A stretch of DNA of 64,000 bases from Mangrovitalea sediminis. Its GTDB lineage: Bacteria; Pseudomonadota; Gammaproteobacteria; Pseudomonadales; Oleiphilaceae. The translations under genes and the position numbers were made by a program. Every line of letters starts with the position of its first letter. The stretch's first letter is position 1. The notes beneath the pieces were generated by a model, which was given only the letters and a program-made list of their open reading frames with translations, had not been told where the DNA came from and did not search any database. The DNA lies in contig NZ_NTLB01000006.1 in NCBI RefSeq assembly GCF_002514725.1, positions 310,001 through 374,000 of the forward strand, read 5' to 3'. Shown piece by piece: positions 1-9,674 of the stretch.

Positions 1-280
1 ACACCTGAGAGCCCTGAGAAGGCAGGCTCAGCATCCGAGAAGGATCGAGGGACTTGAAGTTACCGCTCATATCCAGGTCGTCGCGGACAATTTGCGTCAG
101 GTCCTCGTTAGGACCGGTTCCATTAGGTGAAGCGAAAGGCACGATGGCGATCGGAATCGCATCCGACGCCGCCTTGGTGATGTGAATCAATAACTCGGCC
201 CGCGCGCTCTGGGCAAGCAGGCTGAATGAACATAGAACAACCAGAAAACGAATAATACGCATCATCAATCCTGCAATCAT
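1..280 (-). CDS. tolB: TolB, periplasmic Tol-Pal component (N-terminal part, cut by window edge)
   Basis: Only about the first 90 codons lie in the window; the gene runs off the left edge. The translation starts with a signal peptide (RIIRFLVVLCSFSLLAQSARA) followed by the TolB N-terminal domain, including the stretch IPIAIVPFA. TolB is the periplasmic beta-propeller protein that links TolA and Pal in outer-membrane constriction and integrity. The upstream ATG at 280 overlaps the tolA stop as ATGA, but two further in-frame ATGs at 265 and 262 sit behind an AGGA sequence and fit a signal peptide start better. Position directly after tolA confirms the identity. Confidence 0.9.
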   Translation of the reverse strand, partial: MIAGLMMRIIRFLVVLCSFSLLAQSARAELLIHITKAASDAIPIAIVPFASPNGTGPNEDLTQIVRDDLDMSGNFKSLDPSRMLSLPSQGSQV

Positions 281-1245
281 TGTGGGCTCCCCTGAGGCGA
301 GAACTGGAAGCTCAGTTGCCGGAAATACTCGTTAAACACCGTGGGGTCATCCGGCACGGGGAAACGACTGATACTACGGATCGCACTCAACACAGAGTTG
401 TCGAAAGCGGCATTACCACTACTATCCTTAATGGTCGCGCTGATCAGCTCACCAGTAGGCAAGAGCCTGATCGTGACGACCGTTGAAAGGTTAGAGTCTG
501 TCGAGGGCGGCCGGAACCAATGGTCCGTTACCCGCTGCTTGATCAACAGAATATACTTGTCCCGCTCGGTCAATGCCCTCGCCTGCTGCGCTTTGGCGGC
601 CGCGGCTCGCTGCCGCTCCTGCTCAGCCTTGAGCGCCTCCTCGGCCTGACGTTTCTTCTGAGCCTCTTGCGCTTGTTGCACCAGGTTTTGTAGACGCTGC
701 TCCTGCTCCTTGCGCTTAGCCTCTTCCTGACGTTTCTCTTCCTCTTCCTTTTTCTTGCGAGCTTCCGCCAGGCGCTGCTTCTCCGCGGCTTCGGCCTTGC
801 GCTTCGCCTCCTCGCGTTTCTTACGCTCAGCATCCTGCTTACGTTTTTCTTCCTCGGCCTTCTTCTCCTTGGCCTGTTGCAGGGCGATAGCCTTTTGCCG
901 CGCGGCTTCCTCAGCGGCCTTCTTCTCTGCCAACGCTTTCTGCTGGGGTGTCGGTTCCGGTGGTTTCTTCGGCTCCGGCTTGGGTTTGGCCTTTGGCGCC
1001 GGGGGCGTTGCTGCCTGCGCTTCCTGTTTTACCGGATGCGGCGCCGTCGGCAGCCGCTGCTCCTGCACAAGCCGAGCGGTAATGAAGTTTGGCTCCTTTT
1101 CGGGAGTTGGCGTTGTCCAGTGCCAGCCCACAAAAAACAACCCGAGCAAGATGACATGCAGTCCAACCGAAAGTCCCAGGGACTTCCAGGCCCGAGGCTT
1201 GCTCTCCTGTTTGACCGGATCACGAAGGTTGTCCGCCACGCCCAT
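277..1245 (-). CDS. tolA: TolA, inner-membrane envelope-spanning protein of Tol-Pal
   Basis: 322 residues with the three-part TolA layout: one N-terminal membrane segment at about residues 23-44 (SLGLSVGLHVILLGLFFVGW), a proline/lysine linker at about 70-100, a long Ala/Lys/Glu/Gln-rich helical stalk at about 100-225, and a C-terminal globular domain containing VTDHWFRPP and VVTIRLLPTGELISA. It couples proton-motive-force-driven TolQR to TolB/Pal at the outer membrane. Its ATG follows the tolR stop codon with no gap (TAGATG), and its stop overlaps the first possible tolB start, so translation is probably coupled. The low-complexity stalk creates long spurious ORFs on the other strand. Confidence 0.95.
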   Translation of the reverse strand: MGVADNLRDPVKQESKPRAWKSLGLSVGLHVILLGLFFVGWHWTTPTPEKEPNFITARLVQEQRLPTAPHPVKQEAQAATPPAPKAKPKPEPKKPPEPTPQQKALAEKKAAEEAARQKAIALQQAKEKKAEEEKRKQDAERKKREEAKRKAEAAEKQRLAEARKKKEEEEKRQEEAKRKEQEQRLQNLVQQAQEAQKKRQAEEALKAEQERQRAAAAKAQQARALTERDKYILLIKQRVTDHWFRPPSTDSNLSTVVTIRLLPTGELISATIKDSSGNAAFDNSVLSAIRSISRFPVPDDPTVFNEYFRQLSFQFSPQGSPQ

Positions 1246-1677
1246 CTAACTCCGCGGCTTCTCGGTAATCAGCCCCACGCTGGGCGCCCCTGCCTGCCGT
1301 AGCGCAGCCATCAACGAAACCACAGTGCCGTACTCGACGTGACTGTCACCCCGCACCAGAACATCCGTTTGAGGCTTCGCCTTCAGAATCTTTGCCACCT
1401 TGTCAGTCAGTTCGGACAGCGGCATCGGCTTGCTACCCTTGCCGCCGACATTCAAAAAATAAGCCCCGTTGGCATCGACGGAAACGATCAAGGGCTCCGC
1501 ATTTTTCTGCAGTGTAATCGGCTTGGATACCGTCTTCGGCAAATCCACCTTCACCCCCTGATTCAGCATGGGGGCTGTAATCATGAAGATCACAAGCAGC
1601 ACCAACATAACGTCGATGTAGGGCACCACATTGATGTCCGACATCGGTTTGCGCCGCTGGTGAGGAGTCATAGCCAT
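1246..1677 (-). CDS. tolR: TolR, Tol-Pal proton-channel subunit
   Basis: 143 residues, the usual length of the ExbD/TolR family. It begins with the short cytoplasmic tail MAMTPHQRRKPMSDINVVPYIDVM. The first part of the single membrane helix carries the family's proton-relevant aspartate in PYIDVMLVLLVIFMI. The periplasmic domain follows (KVDLPKTVSKP, DVLVRGDSHVEYG). It works with TolQ as the proton-driven motor that energises TolA. It lies 36 bases after tolQ and abuts tolA. Confidence 0.95.
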   Translation of the reverse strand: MAMTPHQRRKPMSDINVVPYIDVMLVLLVIFMITAPMLNQGVKVDLPKTVSKPITLQKNAEPLIVSVDANGAYFLNVGGKGSKPMPLSELTDKVAKILKAKPQTDVLVRGDSHVEYGTVVSLMAALRQAGAPSVGLITEKPRS

Positions 1678-1713
1678 GTCGTCAGCTCCGGTTGAACGGT
1701 GAAGAGCGCCCCG

Positions 1714-2403
1714 TTAATCGCTTTGTCGCTCGCCACTGTGTACACGACGATGCAGGATGCTGGAGAACTCTTCTGCGAAGGTGTCGTAATTCTTCAACAG
1801 GGCATCGGCACGGGAACTGAAACGGTTATAGGCAATCACCGCCGGAATCGCCGCAAACAACCCCATAGCGGTAGCCACCAGGGCTTCGGAAATACCCGGC
1901 GCAACCGTGGCCAGGGTCGCCTGCTGCAGCTGCGCCAGGCCGCGAAAGGCGGTCATGATCCCCCAGACAGTACCAAAGAGACCAACATAGGGGCTGGTCG
2001 AACCCACTGTCGCCAGGAAAGGCAGGTGCAACTCGAGCTTTTCCTGCTCACGCGACAACGCCACCCGCATAGCACGCAAGGCCCCGTCCATCACTGCATC
2101 CGGATCCTGGCTCTGCTGGCGCAAACGGGAGAACTCCTTGAATCCTGCGCGAAACACGCTTTCCAATCCGCTGAAAGGTACAGGATTGGAGGACACTTCT
2201 CGATAGAGCTGCCCCAGGTCCATACCCGACCAGAACCGTTCTTCAAACGCCAACTGGGCCCGGCGTGCCTGCTTGAACGTCTGGATCCGCTGAAAAATGA
2301 TCCACCAGGACCCAATGGATGCCAGAGCCAGCAGCAACATGACGAATTGCACCAGCACACTTGCATCGGAAACCAGACTCCACACTGAGGATTGTGTGTC
2401 CAC
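1714..2403 (-). CDS. tolQ: TolQ, Tol-Pal proton-channel subunit
   Basis: 229 residues of the MotA/TolQ/ExbB family. There is a first membrane helix at about residues 17-36 (LVQFVMLLLALASIGSWWII), a large cytoplasmic loop, and two more helices at about 130-190 with the family pattern FLATVGSTSPYVGLFGTVWG and APGISEALVATAMGLFAAIPAV. The start is GTG at 2403, preceded by a GGGAG sequence six bases away. It is downstream of ybgC, the usual order ybgC-tolQRAB. Confidence 0.95.
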   Translation of the reverse strand: MDTQSSVWSLVSDASVLVQFVMLLLALASIGSWWIIFQRIQTFKQARRAQLAFEERFWSGMDLGQLYREVSSNPVPFSGLESVFRAGFKEFSRLRQQSQDPDAVMDGALRAMRVALSREQEKLELHLPFLATVGSTSPYVGLFGTVWGIMTAFRGLAQLQQATLATVAPGISEALVATAMGLFAAIPAVIAYNRFSSRADALLKNYDTFAEEFSSILHRRVHSGERQSD

Positions 2404-2476
2404 GCTTTTCTCCCGCTGTTAAATCCAAATCATCCTGACGATGTTGTTATTGACGATCCCCCTCTTCAGGAGCACG

Positions 2477-2899
2477 TCACACCATAATTTTTTCTGCGGC
2501 CGACTGCATCGTCGCCGGCAAGCGGCAAGGGCGCCCGCTTTCCAGGCCGACACAGGCTACCTTGACCTCTGCTTCACATAAAAGCTCGCCGTCAACCGAC
2601 CGTTCCACACGCTGTTGAAATAGCAGCCAGGTACGCCCCAACGCTATGACCGCCGCCGTGGCGACGAGTTCGTCGTCCAGCCGCGCCGAACGGTGATAGC
2701 GTACATTCAGACTGTGAACGACAAAGTTGATGCCATTTTGAATCTCACCACGCACCTGAACCCCGCAACTGCGGGCCCATTCGGTACGGGCACGTTCCAT
2801 GTACTTGAGATAGTTCGCATAGAACACGATGCCGCCGGCATCGGTATCCTCGATATAAACGCGCAAGGGCCAGCTGAAAGCTGCATCCGCCGCCATCAA
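2477..2899 (-). CDS. ybgC: YbgC-type acyl-CoA thioesterase
   Basis: 140 residues of the 4-hydroxybenzoyl-CoA-thioesterase-like hot-dog fold. The N-terminal signature [21 protein letters not shown] holds the catalytic aspartate, followed by [21 protein letters not shown]. YbgC proteins hydrolyse short acyl-CoAs in vitro and accompany the Tol-Pal genes; their role there is not settled. The start codon overlaps the ruvB stop by 4 bases, so it may be translated by coupling. Confidence 0.92.
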   Translation of the reverse strand: MMAADAAFSWPLRVYIEDTDAGGIVFYANYLKYMERARTEWARSCGVQVRGEIQNGINFVVHSLNVRYHRSARLDDELVATAAVIALGRTWLLFQQRVERSVDGELLCEAEVKVACVGLESGRPCRLPATMQSAAEKIMV

Positions 2900-3978
2900 T
2901 CCTCCAACCGATCCGGGGTGACCTGAGCGCCACCTGGCGGTACCAGCCCGAAATGGAGATAGGCCTGGGGAGTCACCATCCGGCCTCTCGGTGTGCGGAT
3001 GATGTAGCCCTGTTGGATAAGATAGGGTTCCAGAACATCCTCGATAGTCCCCCGCTCTTCGCTGATCGCCGCAGCAAGACTTTCGACGCCCACAGGGCCT
3101 CCGCCGAACTTCTCAATCAGCGCCAACAGCAATCGGCGATCCATATGATCAAAACCGAGACCGTCCACCTTCAACATATTCAAGGCCAGATCCGCAACTT
3201 CACTGGACACCTGCCCGTCATGCCGGACTTCGGCAAAGTCCCGTACCCGTCGCAGGAGGCGATTGGCAATACGCGGCGTTCCCCGCGAGCGTCTTGCGAT
3301 TTCCCGGGCTCCGGCCGCATCGACACCGACACCGAGCAAGTTTGCCGAGCGACTGACGATATGCGTCAGGTCATCGGTGTTGTAGAACTCAAGGCGCTGG
3401 ACAATACCAAAACGATCACGCAAAGGCGATGTCAGCAGTCCCGCTCGCGTCGTCGCCCCCACCAGGGTAAAGGGTGGCAAATCGAGCTTGATGGAACGGG
3501 CGGCTGGCCCTTCGCCGATCATGATATCCAACTGATAATCTTCCATCGCCGGATAGAGTACTTCCTCGACGGACGGGTTCATTCGGTGGATTTCATCGAT
3601 GAAGAGGACATCACCCGCTTCCAGGTTGGTCAGCAGGGCCGCAAGATCCCCCGCCTTTTCCAAAACCGGACCGGACGTTGCCTTGATTGCAACGCCCATT
3701 TCGTTGGCGATGATGTTCGCCAGGGTGGTTTTGCCCAGACCCGGCGGGCCGAATATCAGAACGTGATCCAGCGCTTCCTGACGTGCACGGGCAGCACTGA
3801 TGAAAATATCCATCTGCTCACGGACCGCCGGCTGCCCGACGTAATCTGCCAGCAGACGCGGCCGAATCGCCCGATCCTGAAACTCTTCGTTTAAGGAGGT
3901 CTGTGCAGAAATAAGACGATCCGATTCGATCATGTTGCCAGCCGATTGACCCGAGTCATTATTGAAATTGACGGCCAT
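2896..3978 (-). CDS. ruvB: RuvB, Holliday-junction branch-migration ATPase
   Basis: 360 residues, slightly longer at the N-terminus than E. coli RuvB (336). The AAA+ motor shows Walker [10 protein letters not shown], Walker B FIDEIHR, sensor 1 VGATTRAG and the arginine-finger region [15 protein letters not shown], followed by the C-terminal winged helix ([16 protein letters not shown]). A hexameric ring pumps DNA through the RuvA-bound four-way junction. It lies 64 bases downstream of ruvA. I found no CTGT-N8-ACAG LexA-type box in the short gaps of this block, so SOS control is not evident from the sequence. Confidence 0.97.
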   Translation of the reverse strand: MAVNFNNDSGQSAGNMIESDRLISAQTSLNEEFQDRAIRPRLLADYVGQPAVREQMDIFISAARARQEALDHVLIFGPPGLGKTTLANIIANEMGVAIKATSGPVLEKAGDLAALLTNLEAGDVLFIDEIHRMNPSVEEVLYPAMEDYQLDIMIGEGPAARSIKLDLPPFTLVGATTRAGLLTSPLRDRFGIVQRLEFYNTDDLTHIVSRSANLLGVGVDAAGAREIARRSRGTPRIANRLLRRVRDFAEVRHDGQVSSEVADLALNMLKVDGLGFDHMDRRLLLALIEKFGGGPVGVESLAAAISEERGTIEDVLEPYLIQQGYIIRTPRGRMVTPQAYLHFGLVPPGGAQVTPDRLED

Positions 3979-4042
3979 TTTACAGACCGTTCACAACCTT
4001 TCACATTACCGGACTGTCAGGAAGCTGCAACTCCTGTGCCCG

Positions 4043-4660
4043 CTAACCCGCTGGAATCATGCTCCGTAAGGCTTGCCGGATGATCTCCTGACTCGACATA
4101 CCCTCTTCAGCGACCTGACTAATGGCCCGGGACGCCTCCTGCGGCTTATACCCCAAAGAGATCAGCGCAGCCTCAGCTTCGTCGACAGCACTGGAATCCT
4201 GTCGCTGGACAGCCCCGGGCGACAGCGGCAACGACACGGTATCCGGCATACCCGACAGCTGTTTGATACGGTCTCGCATATCGATCAGAAGGCGTTCAGC
4301 GGTTTTTTTGCCCACACCAGGAATTTTGACCAGCGCCGCGGTATCCGCTCGCTCAACACACTGCACGAAACGGGAAGGTTCCAGGCCGGACAAGATCGCC
4401 AGCGCCAAACGCGGCCCCACACCATTCACCTTGATCAGTAAACGAAACAGGTCGCGATCGAGCCTGGCAACAAAACCAAACAAGGATTGCGCATCTTCAC
4501 GGACCGCGAAGTGGGTATGCAGTGTGACCGTCGCGCCGATTTCCGGCAAATGAAAGAAAGTGGTATAGGGAATATCCACCTCATAGCCGACACCTGCTGC
4601 CTCGATCAGCACCAAACCAGGCGCCTTCTCCAGCAACGTGCCCCGTAAACGACCAATCAC
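4043..4660 (-). CDS. ruvA: RuvA, Holliday-junction DNA-binding subunit
   Basis: 205 residues, matching the family. The N-terminal OB-fold domain starts [28 protein letters not shown]. Two helix-hairpin-helix motifs follow ([14 protein letters not shown] and [14 protein letters not shown]), and a C-terminal domain that contacts RuvB ([20 protein letters not shown]). It binds the junction as a tetramer and loads RuvB. Its start overlaps the ruvC stop by 4 bases (ATGA). Confidence 0.97.
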   Translation of the reverse strand: MIGRLRGTLLEKAPGLVLIEAAGVGYEVDIPYTTFFHLPEIGATVTLHTHFAVREDAQSLFGFVARLDRDLFRLLIKVNGVGPRLALAILSGLEPSRFVQCVERADTAALVKIPGVGKKTAERLLIDMRDRIKQLSGMPDTVSLPLSPGAVQRQDSSAVDEAEAALISLGYKPQEASRAISQVAEEGMSSQEIIRQALRSMIPAG

Positions 4661-5238
4661 TGCGATCCATCCTCCTGATTATCGGCGCTCGCCCTCGTCG
4701 CCCGTTCTACGACAGGCATAGTGCGCAAACGTCCACCGCGAACCTTGCCCGCTCCCGCCACCCGCAAGACGCTCTGCTGCATATTGGCATGACACAGTGC
4801 AATGGCCAGAGCATCGGCGGCGTCAGTCTGCGGCTTGCGGGACAAAGCCAAAATGACCTGGACCATATGCCCAACCTGATGCTTCTCAGCACTCCCCTTG
4901 CCAACCACAGCCTGCTTGACCTGGCGTGCAGAGTACTCGAATACGGGAAGACCTGAGTTGGCCGCAACCAATATGGCGACACCCCTGGCATGTCCGAGCT
5001 TGAGTGCGGAATCGGCATTACGGGCCAAAAAAACCTGCTCGATAGCAAATTCTGCGGGACGATAAGTCGCCACGATTTCGGACAAGCCACTGTAGATGAT
5101 TTGCAGACGCTCCGCCATGGGACGTTCGCCCATGCGAATACAGCCACTGTCGAGGTATTCGGTTTTACCGCCTTCCCGTCGGATAACGCCATAACCGGTA
5201 ATACGGGAGCCGGGATCGACGCCTAGAATAATCGTCAT
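4657..5238 (-). CDS. ruvC: RuvC, Holliday-junction endonuclease
   Basis: 193 residues. It begins [19 protein letters not shown] with the first catalytic aspartate at position 7. The second acidic residue is in [19 protein letters not shown] and the last acidic pair in [15 protein letters not shown]. It cleaves four-way junctions symmetrically after RuvAB branch migration. A short basic/acidic tail extends beyond the E. coli length. It heads the ruvCAB set, 66 bases downstream of yebC. Confidence 0.97.
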   Translation of the reverse strand: MTIILGVDPGSRITGYGVIRREGGKTEYLDSGCIRMGERPMAERLQIIYSGLSEIVATYRPAEFAIEQVFLARNADSALKLGHARGVAILVAANSGLPVFEYSARQVKQAVVGKGSAEKHQVGHMVQVILALSRKPQTDAADALAIALCHANMQQSVLRVAGAGKVRGGRLRTMPVVERATRASADNQEDGSQ

Positions 5239-5304
5239 GCCGCTACTCGGTCCGCTTAGCAGAGAGTCCGCGCCAATACAGTGGCACGGAACAAGTGGGA
5301 AAGA

Positions 5305-6054
5305 TCACCCCGCCAGGGCGTCCATGACATCAGGCGAAATATCGGCATTGGAATAGACATTCTGGACGTCATCCAGATCTTCCAGCATATCGATCAGCTT
5401 GAGAACAGGCGCGGCACCATCAGTGTCCAGTGTCACCATCGTGGTGGCATCCATGCTCACCTCCGCCATTTCCGGCTCAAGCCCCGCCTCGGTCAACCCG
5501 GTTTTGACATCCAGGAACGCTTCCGCGGAGGTCAGCACATCGAAAGAGCCGTCATCATGGGACTCGATGTCCTCAGCACCACTCTCCAGTGCCACCTCTA
5601 TCAAACGGTCTTCATCAGTGCCAGGAGCGAACATAAGGTGTCCGCGCTTATTGAACAGGTAGGCCACGGAACCATCGGTTCCAAGGTTGCCGCCATGCCT
5701 GGAAAAAGCATGGCGCACATCGGCTACGGTACGGTTACGGTTATCCGTCATGGCCTCGACATAGATCGCAACGCCACCGGGGCCGTACCCTTCGTAGGTT
5801 AATTCTTCGTATTGACTGTCGTCACCGCCGCCGGCACCGCGCTCAATCGCCCGGTCGATGGTGTCACGCTTCATATTTGCCGTCAGAGCCTTATCGACAG
5901 CCGCCCGCAAGCGCGGATTGTCGTTGGGATCGCCACCTCCACTACGGGCGGCGACCGTTAGCTCTCGGATCAGTTTGGTAAAAATTTTACCGCGCTTGGC
6001 ATCTTGTGCGGCTTTACGGTGTTTGATATTGGCCCATTTACTGTGTCCAGCCAT
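5305..6054 (-). CDS. yebC: YebC/PmpR family protein
   Basis: 249 residues starting with the family signature [22 protein letters not shown], the full YebC length. Later segments [23 protein letters not shown] and [16 protein letters not shown] are typical. Members were described as DNA-binding regulators (PmpR), and more recently some were shown to help ribosomes through proline-rich stretches. Which role applies here cannot be read from the sequence. It lies between aspS and ruvC, a common order in gammaproteobacteria, and is separated from aspS by a terminator-like hairpin. Confidence 0.95.
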   Translation of the reverse strand: MAGHSKWANIKHRKAAQDAKRGKIFTKLIRELTVAARSGGGDPNDNPRLRAAVDKALTANMKRDTIDRAIERGAGGGDDSQYEELTYEGYGPGGVAIYVEAMTDNRNRTVADVRHAFSRHGGNLGTDGSVAYLFNKRGHLMFAPGTDEDRLIEVALESGAEDIESHDDGSFDVLTSAEAFLDVKTGLTEAGLEPEMAEVSMDATTMVTLDTDGAAPVLKLIDMLEDLDDVQNVYSNADISPDVMDALAG

Positions 6055-6087
6055 ATCGTCCTTCCGTTAAGACACTAAAAACACGTG

Positions 6088-6117
6088 AAAACGCTGCCAC
6101 GGTCGGTCGTGGCAGCG
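6088..6117 (-). terminator. Terminator-like hairpin after aspS
   Basis: The 10-base arms CGCTGCCACG (6092-6101) and CGTGGCAGCG (6108-6117) are perfect inverted repeats with a 6-base loop. Read on the minus strand the stem is followed by TTTTC. It lies 8 bases beyond the aspS stop codon and upstream of yebC, so it probably ends or reduces aspS transcription. Confidence 0.75.
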
Positions 6118-6124
6118 TGGTACC

Positions 6125-7906
6125 TCAGGACTGTGCTTGCTCAGTTGCAGGTTTCCGCAGACGGATATGCAGTTCCCGCAGCGCTTTTTCGTCGACTTCA
6201 CCCGGCGCTTGCGTCATCAAACAGGTCGCCGTCTGGGTTTTCGGGAAGGCAATCACGTCGCGGATCGATTGAGCACCGGTCATCAGCATGATCAGGCGAT
6301 CCAGGCCAAACGCCAAACCACCGTGAGGCGGGCAACCAAACTTCAGGGCGTCCAGCAGGAAGCCAAACTTGGCTCGCGCTTCCTCTTCCCCGATACCCAG
6401 AATGCGGAACACCGTTTCCTGCATTTTCTCGTCGTGAATACGGATTGAGCCTCCACCCAATTCGGTCCCGTTCAACACCATGTCATAGGCACGCGACAAC
6501 GCTTTTTCCGGCGCCTGCTCCAGCTCTTCCGGCGTACAGGACGGAGCGGTGAACGGGTGATGAATGGCCGTCAGCCCCCCCTTGTCGTCGTCCTCAAACA
6601 TGGGGAAGTCAACCACCCACAGGGGCGCCCACTCTTTTTCCAGCAGCTTGAGATCGTGCCCCAGCTTGATACGCAACGCACCCAGGGATTCGTTGACGAC
6701 CTTGATGGAATCGGCGCCAAAGAAAACCAGGTCGCCGTTCTTCGCACCCAGCCGATTCATGATAGCCATAGCCACTTCATCGCCCAGGAACTTGACGATT
6801 GGCGACTGCAGGCCCTCGGCACCTTTCTCGATGTCGTTGACCTTGATATAGGCAAGCCCCTTAGCCCCGTAAATACCCACGAACTTGGTGTAGTCGTCGA
6901 TTTGCTTACGGGTCAGCTCGCCACCGTTCGGCAGCAACAGGGCCGCGACACGCCCTTTCGAATCACTGGCCGGACCGGCAAACACCTTGAAACCACAATC
7001 CGCGACCAGATCCTCAACGTCCACCAGCTCCAGCGGAATACGCAGGTCCGGCTTGTCGCTGCCATAGCGGTGCATCGCCTCGGCGTAGGTCATGCGGGGG
7101 AATACCGGCAGCTCGACCTCCAACAAGTCATGGAACAACTCGCGGATCATCTGCTCCATGATACCTGTCAGGGTGTTTTCATCGATAAAGGAACACTCGA
7201 CATCCACCTGGGTAAACTCAGGTTGACGGTCTGCCCTCAGATCCTCATCACGAAAACACTTGGCTACCTGATAGTAACGATCCACACCGGAAACCATCAG
7301 CAGCTGCTTGAACAATTGCGGCGACTGCGGCAACGCGAAGAAGGAGCCTGGATGCGTACGACTGGGCACCAGATAATCCCGTGCACCTTCCGGCGTTGCC
7401 CGGGTCAGAATCGGGGTTTCGATGTCCAGAAAGCCCTGACTGTCGAGGAAGTTGCGGATGTAGTTGGTCACGCGGGAACGGAAACGCAGGCGATTGAGCA
7501 TCTCCGGACGGCGCAGGTCAACGAAGCGGTAACGCAGACGCACGTCCTCCCCCACATCGACATACTCGTCGAGCGGGAACGGAGGTGTTGCCGCCGCATT
7601 AAGGATCACCAGCTCCTTGCCCAGGACTTCGACCTGCCCGGTCGGCATATTGTTGTTCTCTGTGCCGGCGGGACGGCGACGGACACGCCCTTTCACCTGC
7701 AGGACGAATTCGCTGCGTACCCGTTCCGCCAATGCAAAGCTGGCTTCGGTATCGGGATCGAAGACAACCTGCGCGATACCGTCACGGTCGCGCAGGTCGA
7801 GAAAGATAACGCCGCCATGATCGCGACGACGATGTACCCAGCCGCAAAGCGTCACGTCCTGGTCAATGTGTGTTTCGTTGATTCCACCGCAATAATGACT
7901 GCGCAT
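6125..7906 (-). CDS. aspS: Aspartyl-tRNA synthetase
   Basis: 593 residues, the bacterial AspRS length. Domains in order: N-terminal OB-fold anticodon-binding domain ([23 protein letters not shown]), class II catalytic core with motif 2 region ([19 protein letters not shown]), the bacterial GAD insertion around residues 280-420, and motif 3 ([14 protein letters not shown]). It charges tRNA-Asp with aspartate. Whether it is discriminating or also charges tRNA-Asn cannot be decided without knowing the rest of the genome. Confidence 0.97.
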   Translation of the reverse strand: MRSHYCGGINETHIDQDVTLCGWVHRRRDHGGVIFLDLRDRDGIAQVVFDPDTEASFALAERVRSEFVLQVKGRVRRRPAGTENNNMPTGQVEVLGKELVILNAAATPPFPLDEYVDVGEDVRLRYRFVDLRRPEMLNRLRFRSRVTNYIRNFLDSQGFLDIETPILTRATPEGARDYLVPSRTHPGSFFALPQSPQLFKQLLMVSGVDRYYQVAKCFRDEDLRADRQPEFTQVDVECSFIDENTLTGIMEQMIRELFHDLLEVELPVFPRMTYAEAMHRYGSDKPDLRIPLELVDVEDLVADCGFKVFAGPASDSKGRVAALLLPNGGELTRKQIDDYTKFVGIYGAKGLAYIKVNDIEKGAEGLQSPIVKFLGDEVAMAIMNRLGAKNGDLVFFGADSIKVVNESLGALRIKLGHDLKLLEKEWAPLWVVDFPMFEDDDKGGLTAIHHPFTAPSCTPEELEQAPEKALSRAYDMVLNGTELGGGSIRIHDEKMQETVFRILGIGEEEARAKFGFLLDALKFGCPPHGGLAFGLDRLIMLMTGAQSIRDVIAFPKTQTATCLMTQAPGEVDEKALRELHIRLRKPATEQAQS

Positions 7907-7959
7907 ACCGATACCTGTTGATTGTGCTTGTATTCATGTGCCGCAAGGGCCGTTGAAAA

Positions 7960-8244
7960 TCAGCTCGCCGCCGATGACGACGCCGAGCTGCCCGACCCAC
8001 TGTCGCTGGCGCTCGCTTTGGCGCTTCCGGTACCGCCGGAATCCACCAGATTCTTTTTGCTGCCGGTTTTGAAGTCGGTCTCATACCAACCACTGCCTTT
8101 GAGGCGGAAACCAGCTGCGGAGATGCGCTTGCGGAAGGCGTCTTTACCGCATTCCGGGCAATCCCGCAAAGGCTCGTCGCTCATCCGCTGCAGGATTTCC
8201 TTTTCCAGGCCACAGGCATCACAGACGTATTCATAGATAGGCAT
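7960..8244 (-). CDS. FmdB-family zinc-ribbon protein
   Basis: 94 residues. The N-terminal zinc ribbon is MPIYEYVCDACGLEKEILQ...CPECGKDAFRK, with two C-x2-C pairs at about residues 9-12 and 34-37. It is followed by a Gly/Ser/Ala-rich low-complexity tail. The family was named after a putative regulator in formamide/amide metabolism, but the function of this widespread aspS-associated type is unknown. It lies 53 bases upstream of aspS in the same direction, so cotranscription is likely. Confidence 0.88.
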   Translation of the reverse strand: MPIYEYVCDACGLEKEILQRMSDEPLRDCPECGKDAFRKRISAAGFRLKGSGWYETDFKTGSKKNLVDSGGTGSAKASASDSGSGSSASSSAAS

Positions 8245-8572
8245 GGCAATATCACCTTTTCAAAGCCATTGCTTAACGATGCAGCACCGGAGGTCCCTGC
8301 CCCCGGCCTCTCTCTCACTCCGGAACCGCCCGCCCAACCTGTGACTGTCGCCAGCTTGCGCCGGCACGTCTTCGGCGATCCCGTAAAAAGCGTCGTATTA
8401 TAAACACATTGACCGGTAAAATCAGGACAACCTGCCCGCATCCGGGAGCGGTTCCCGTTTCCGGAATTTGACCGTTGACGCCTCATTGGATGACGAATGA
8501 GGTCATGCTGGCTACCATGTGCGCTTTCGTCCAGCGATAAACACTTACCATCCATCCCACAGGGAGACGCTT
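8245..8572. promoter_or_regulatory. Divergent intergenic region, FmdB-family gene / fabR
   Basis: 328 bases without a gene. On the minus strand a perfect TATAAT box lies at 8397-8402, about 150 bases before the FmdB-family start; I see no good -35 partner at 16-18 bases. A ribosome-binding AGGGAG at 8561-8566 precedes the fabR TTG start. No clear operator repeat is visible. Confidence 0.4.
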
Positions 8573-9199
8573 TTGACTGCCCGCGCCGAACAGAAACTCA
8601 AGACCCGCCGCGCCCTGATGGATGCCGCTCTGGGGCAAATCAACGCCGACCGGGGCTTCGCCAGTCTCAGCCTGCGGGAGGTCGCCCGGGAAGCCGGCAT
8701 CGCGCCTACCTCGTTCTATCGACATTTTGCCGACCTCGATGAGCTGGGTCTGGCCCTCGTCGACGAAGCCGGCGTGGCGCTGCGCCAACTGATGCGGCAG
8801 GCACGCAAACGCATTGCCAGAAACGGCAGCGCAATCGAGACGTCGGTTGACACCTTCATGGAATATCTGGGAAATAACGCCAACCTGTTCAGGTTGCTGC
8901 TACGCGAGCGAACCGGCATATCCAAGCAGTTTCGCACGGCAATTCAGGCAGAAATCGACCATTTTGTCACGGAACTTGCCGAAGACCTGCTTCGCTTTGC
9001 AGGAGAACGCCGCCGCCCACTGTCAGACTCAAAGCTGGTCGCCGAAGCGATGGTCACGCTGGTTTTCCATCACGGTGCAGAGGCGCTTGACGCAACGCCA
9101 CGGGAGCGTCAGGAAGTTCAGGGGAAACTCAAGCAGGAATTACGCATGGTACTGGTTGGTGCCCAGACACTGGCAGCAGATGACACGCTGCAGCCTTAA
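8573..9199 (+). CDS. fabR: FabR, TetR-family repressor of unsaturated fatty-acid synthesis
   Basis: 208 residues from the TTG at 8573. I chose that start because AGGGAG lies six bases before it and the following [19 protein letters not shown] aligns with the FabR N-terminus; the longer in-frame ATG at 8519 would add 18 unrelated residues. The helix-turn-helix region [20 protein letters not shown] and the following [14 protein letters not shown]...[13 protein letters not shown] are close to E. coli FabR. FabR represses fabA/fabB in response to the acyl-chain pool. The fatty-acid genes themselves are not in this window. Confidence 0.93.
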   Translation: MTARAEQKLKTRRALMDAALGQINADRGFASLSLREVAREAGIAPTSFYRHFADLDELGLALVDEAGVALRQLMRQARKRIARNGSAIETSVDTFMEYLGNNANLFRLLLRERTGISKQFRTAIQAEIDHFVTELAEDLLRFAGERRRPLSDSKLVAEAMVTLVFHHGAEALDATPRERQEVQGKLKQELRMVLVGAQTLAADDTLQP

Positions 9200-9214
9200 A
9201 CGAGCAACATGCCC

Positions 9215-9652
9215 TTAACAGGAAGTTCCGTTGGGAAACGCGTCCACAACGGCTGCAAGGCGCTCGCAAATGGCAGACATCGCCTCCGGTGCGTACGCCG
9301 TCGCCGGGAATTTACCCCAAATGGGGGCCGGCCAGGCAGCATCGTCCCGAAAACGTACAATATGGTGAACGTGCAGTTGCGGCACCTGATTGCCCAGCGC
9401 CGCCACGTTCAGCTTATCGCCGTCGAACTCGGCCATCAGGCGCTGCCCCAGCCAGCATGACTCCCGCATGAACTGCTGCAGGTCGGCATCGTCGAGTTCG
9501 TATATCTCTCGCAGGCCAGAGCGCCGCGGCACCAGAATCAGCCAGGGATACTGGCTATCGTTCATCAGCAACACTTCACACAACGGCCAGCTACCCAGGC
9601 GAATGGTATCCCGGGCCAGTTGTTCATGCAGACTGAAGGTATCCAATGTCAC
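9215..9652 (-). CDS. HIT-domain hydrolase-like protein
   Basis: 145 residues with a GTG start at 9652. It resembles diadenosine-tetraphosphate-hydrolase-like HIT proteins: LCEVLLMNDSQYPWLILVPRR at about residues 24-44 and the active-site stretch VPQLHVHHIVRFRDDAAWPAP at about 90-110. The usual H-phi-H-phi-H triad reads HVHH here, which is common in this proteobacterial subgroup, so hydrolase activity is plausible but unproven. It is tail-to-tail with fabR, 15 bases apart, and 22 bases downstream of ugd. Confidence 0.85.
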   Translation of the reverse strand: MTLDTFSLHEQLARDTIRLGSWPLCEVLLMNDSQYPWLILVPRRSGLREIYELDDADLQQFMRESCWLGQRLMAEFDGDKLNVAALGNQVPQLHVHHIVRFRDDAAWPAPIWGKFPATAYAPEAMSAICERLAAVVDAFPNGTSC

Positions 9653-9674
9653 GGCGACGCCTACCTCAGGGTTA

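Noticed and set aside
277-1302. Plus-strand frames opposite tolA
   Set aside because: They are products of the Ala/Lys/Glu-rich tolA stalk read backwards and show no protein-like domains.
4657-6054. SOS (LexA) box for ruvCAB
   Set aside because: No CTGT-N8-ACAG match was found in the gaps before ruvC or ruvA.
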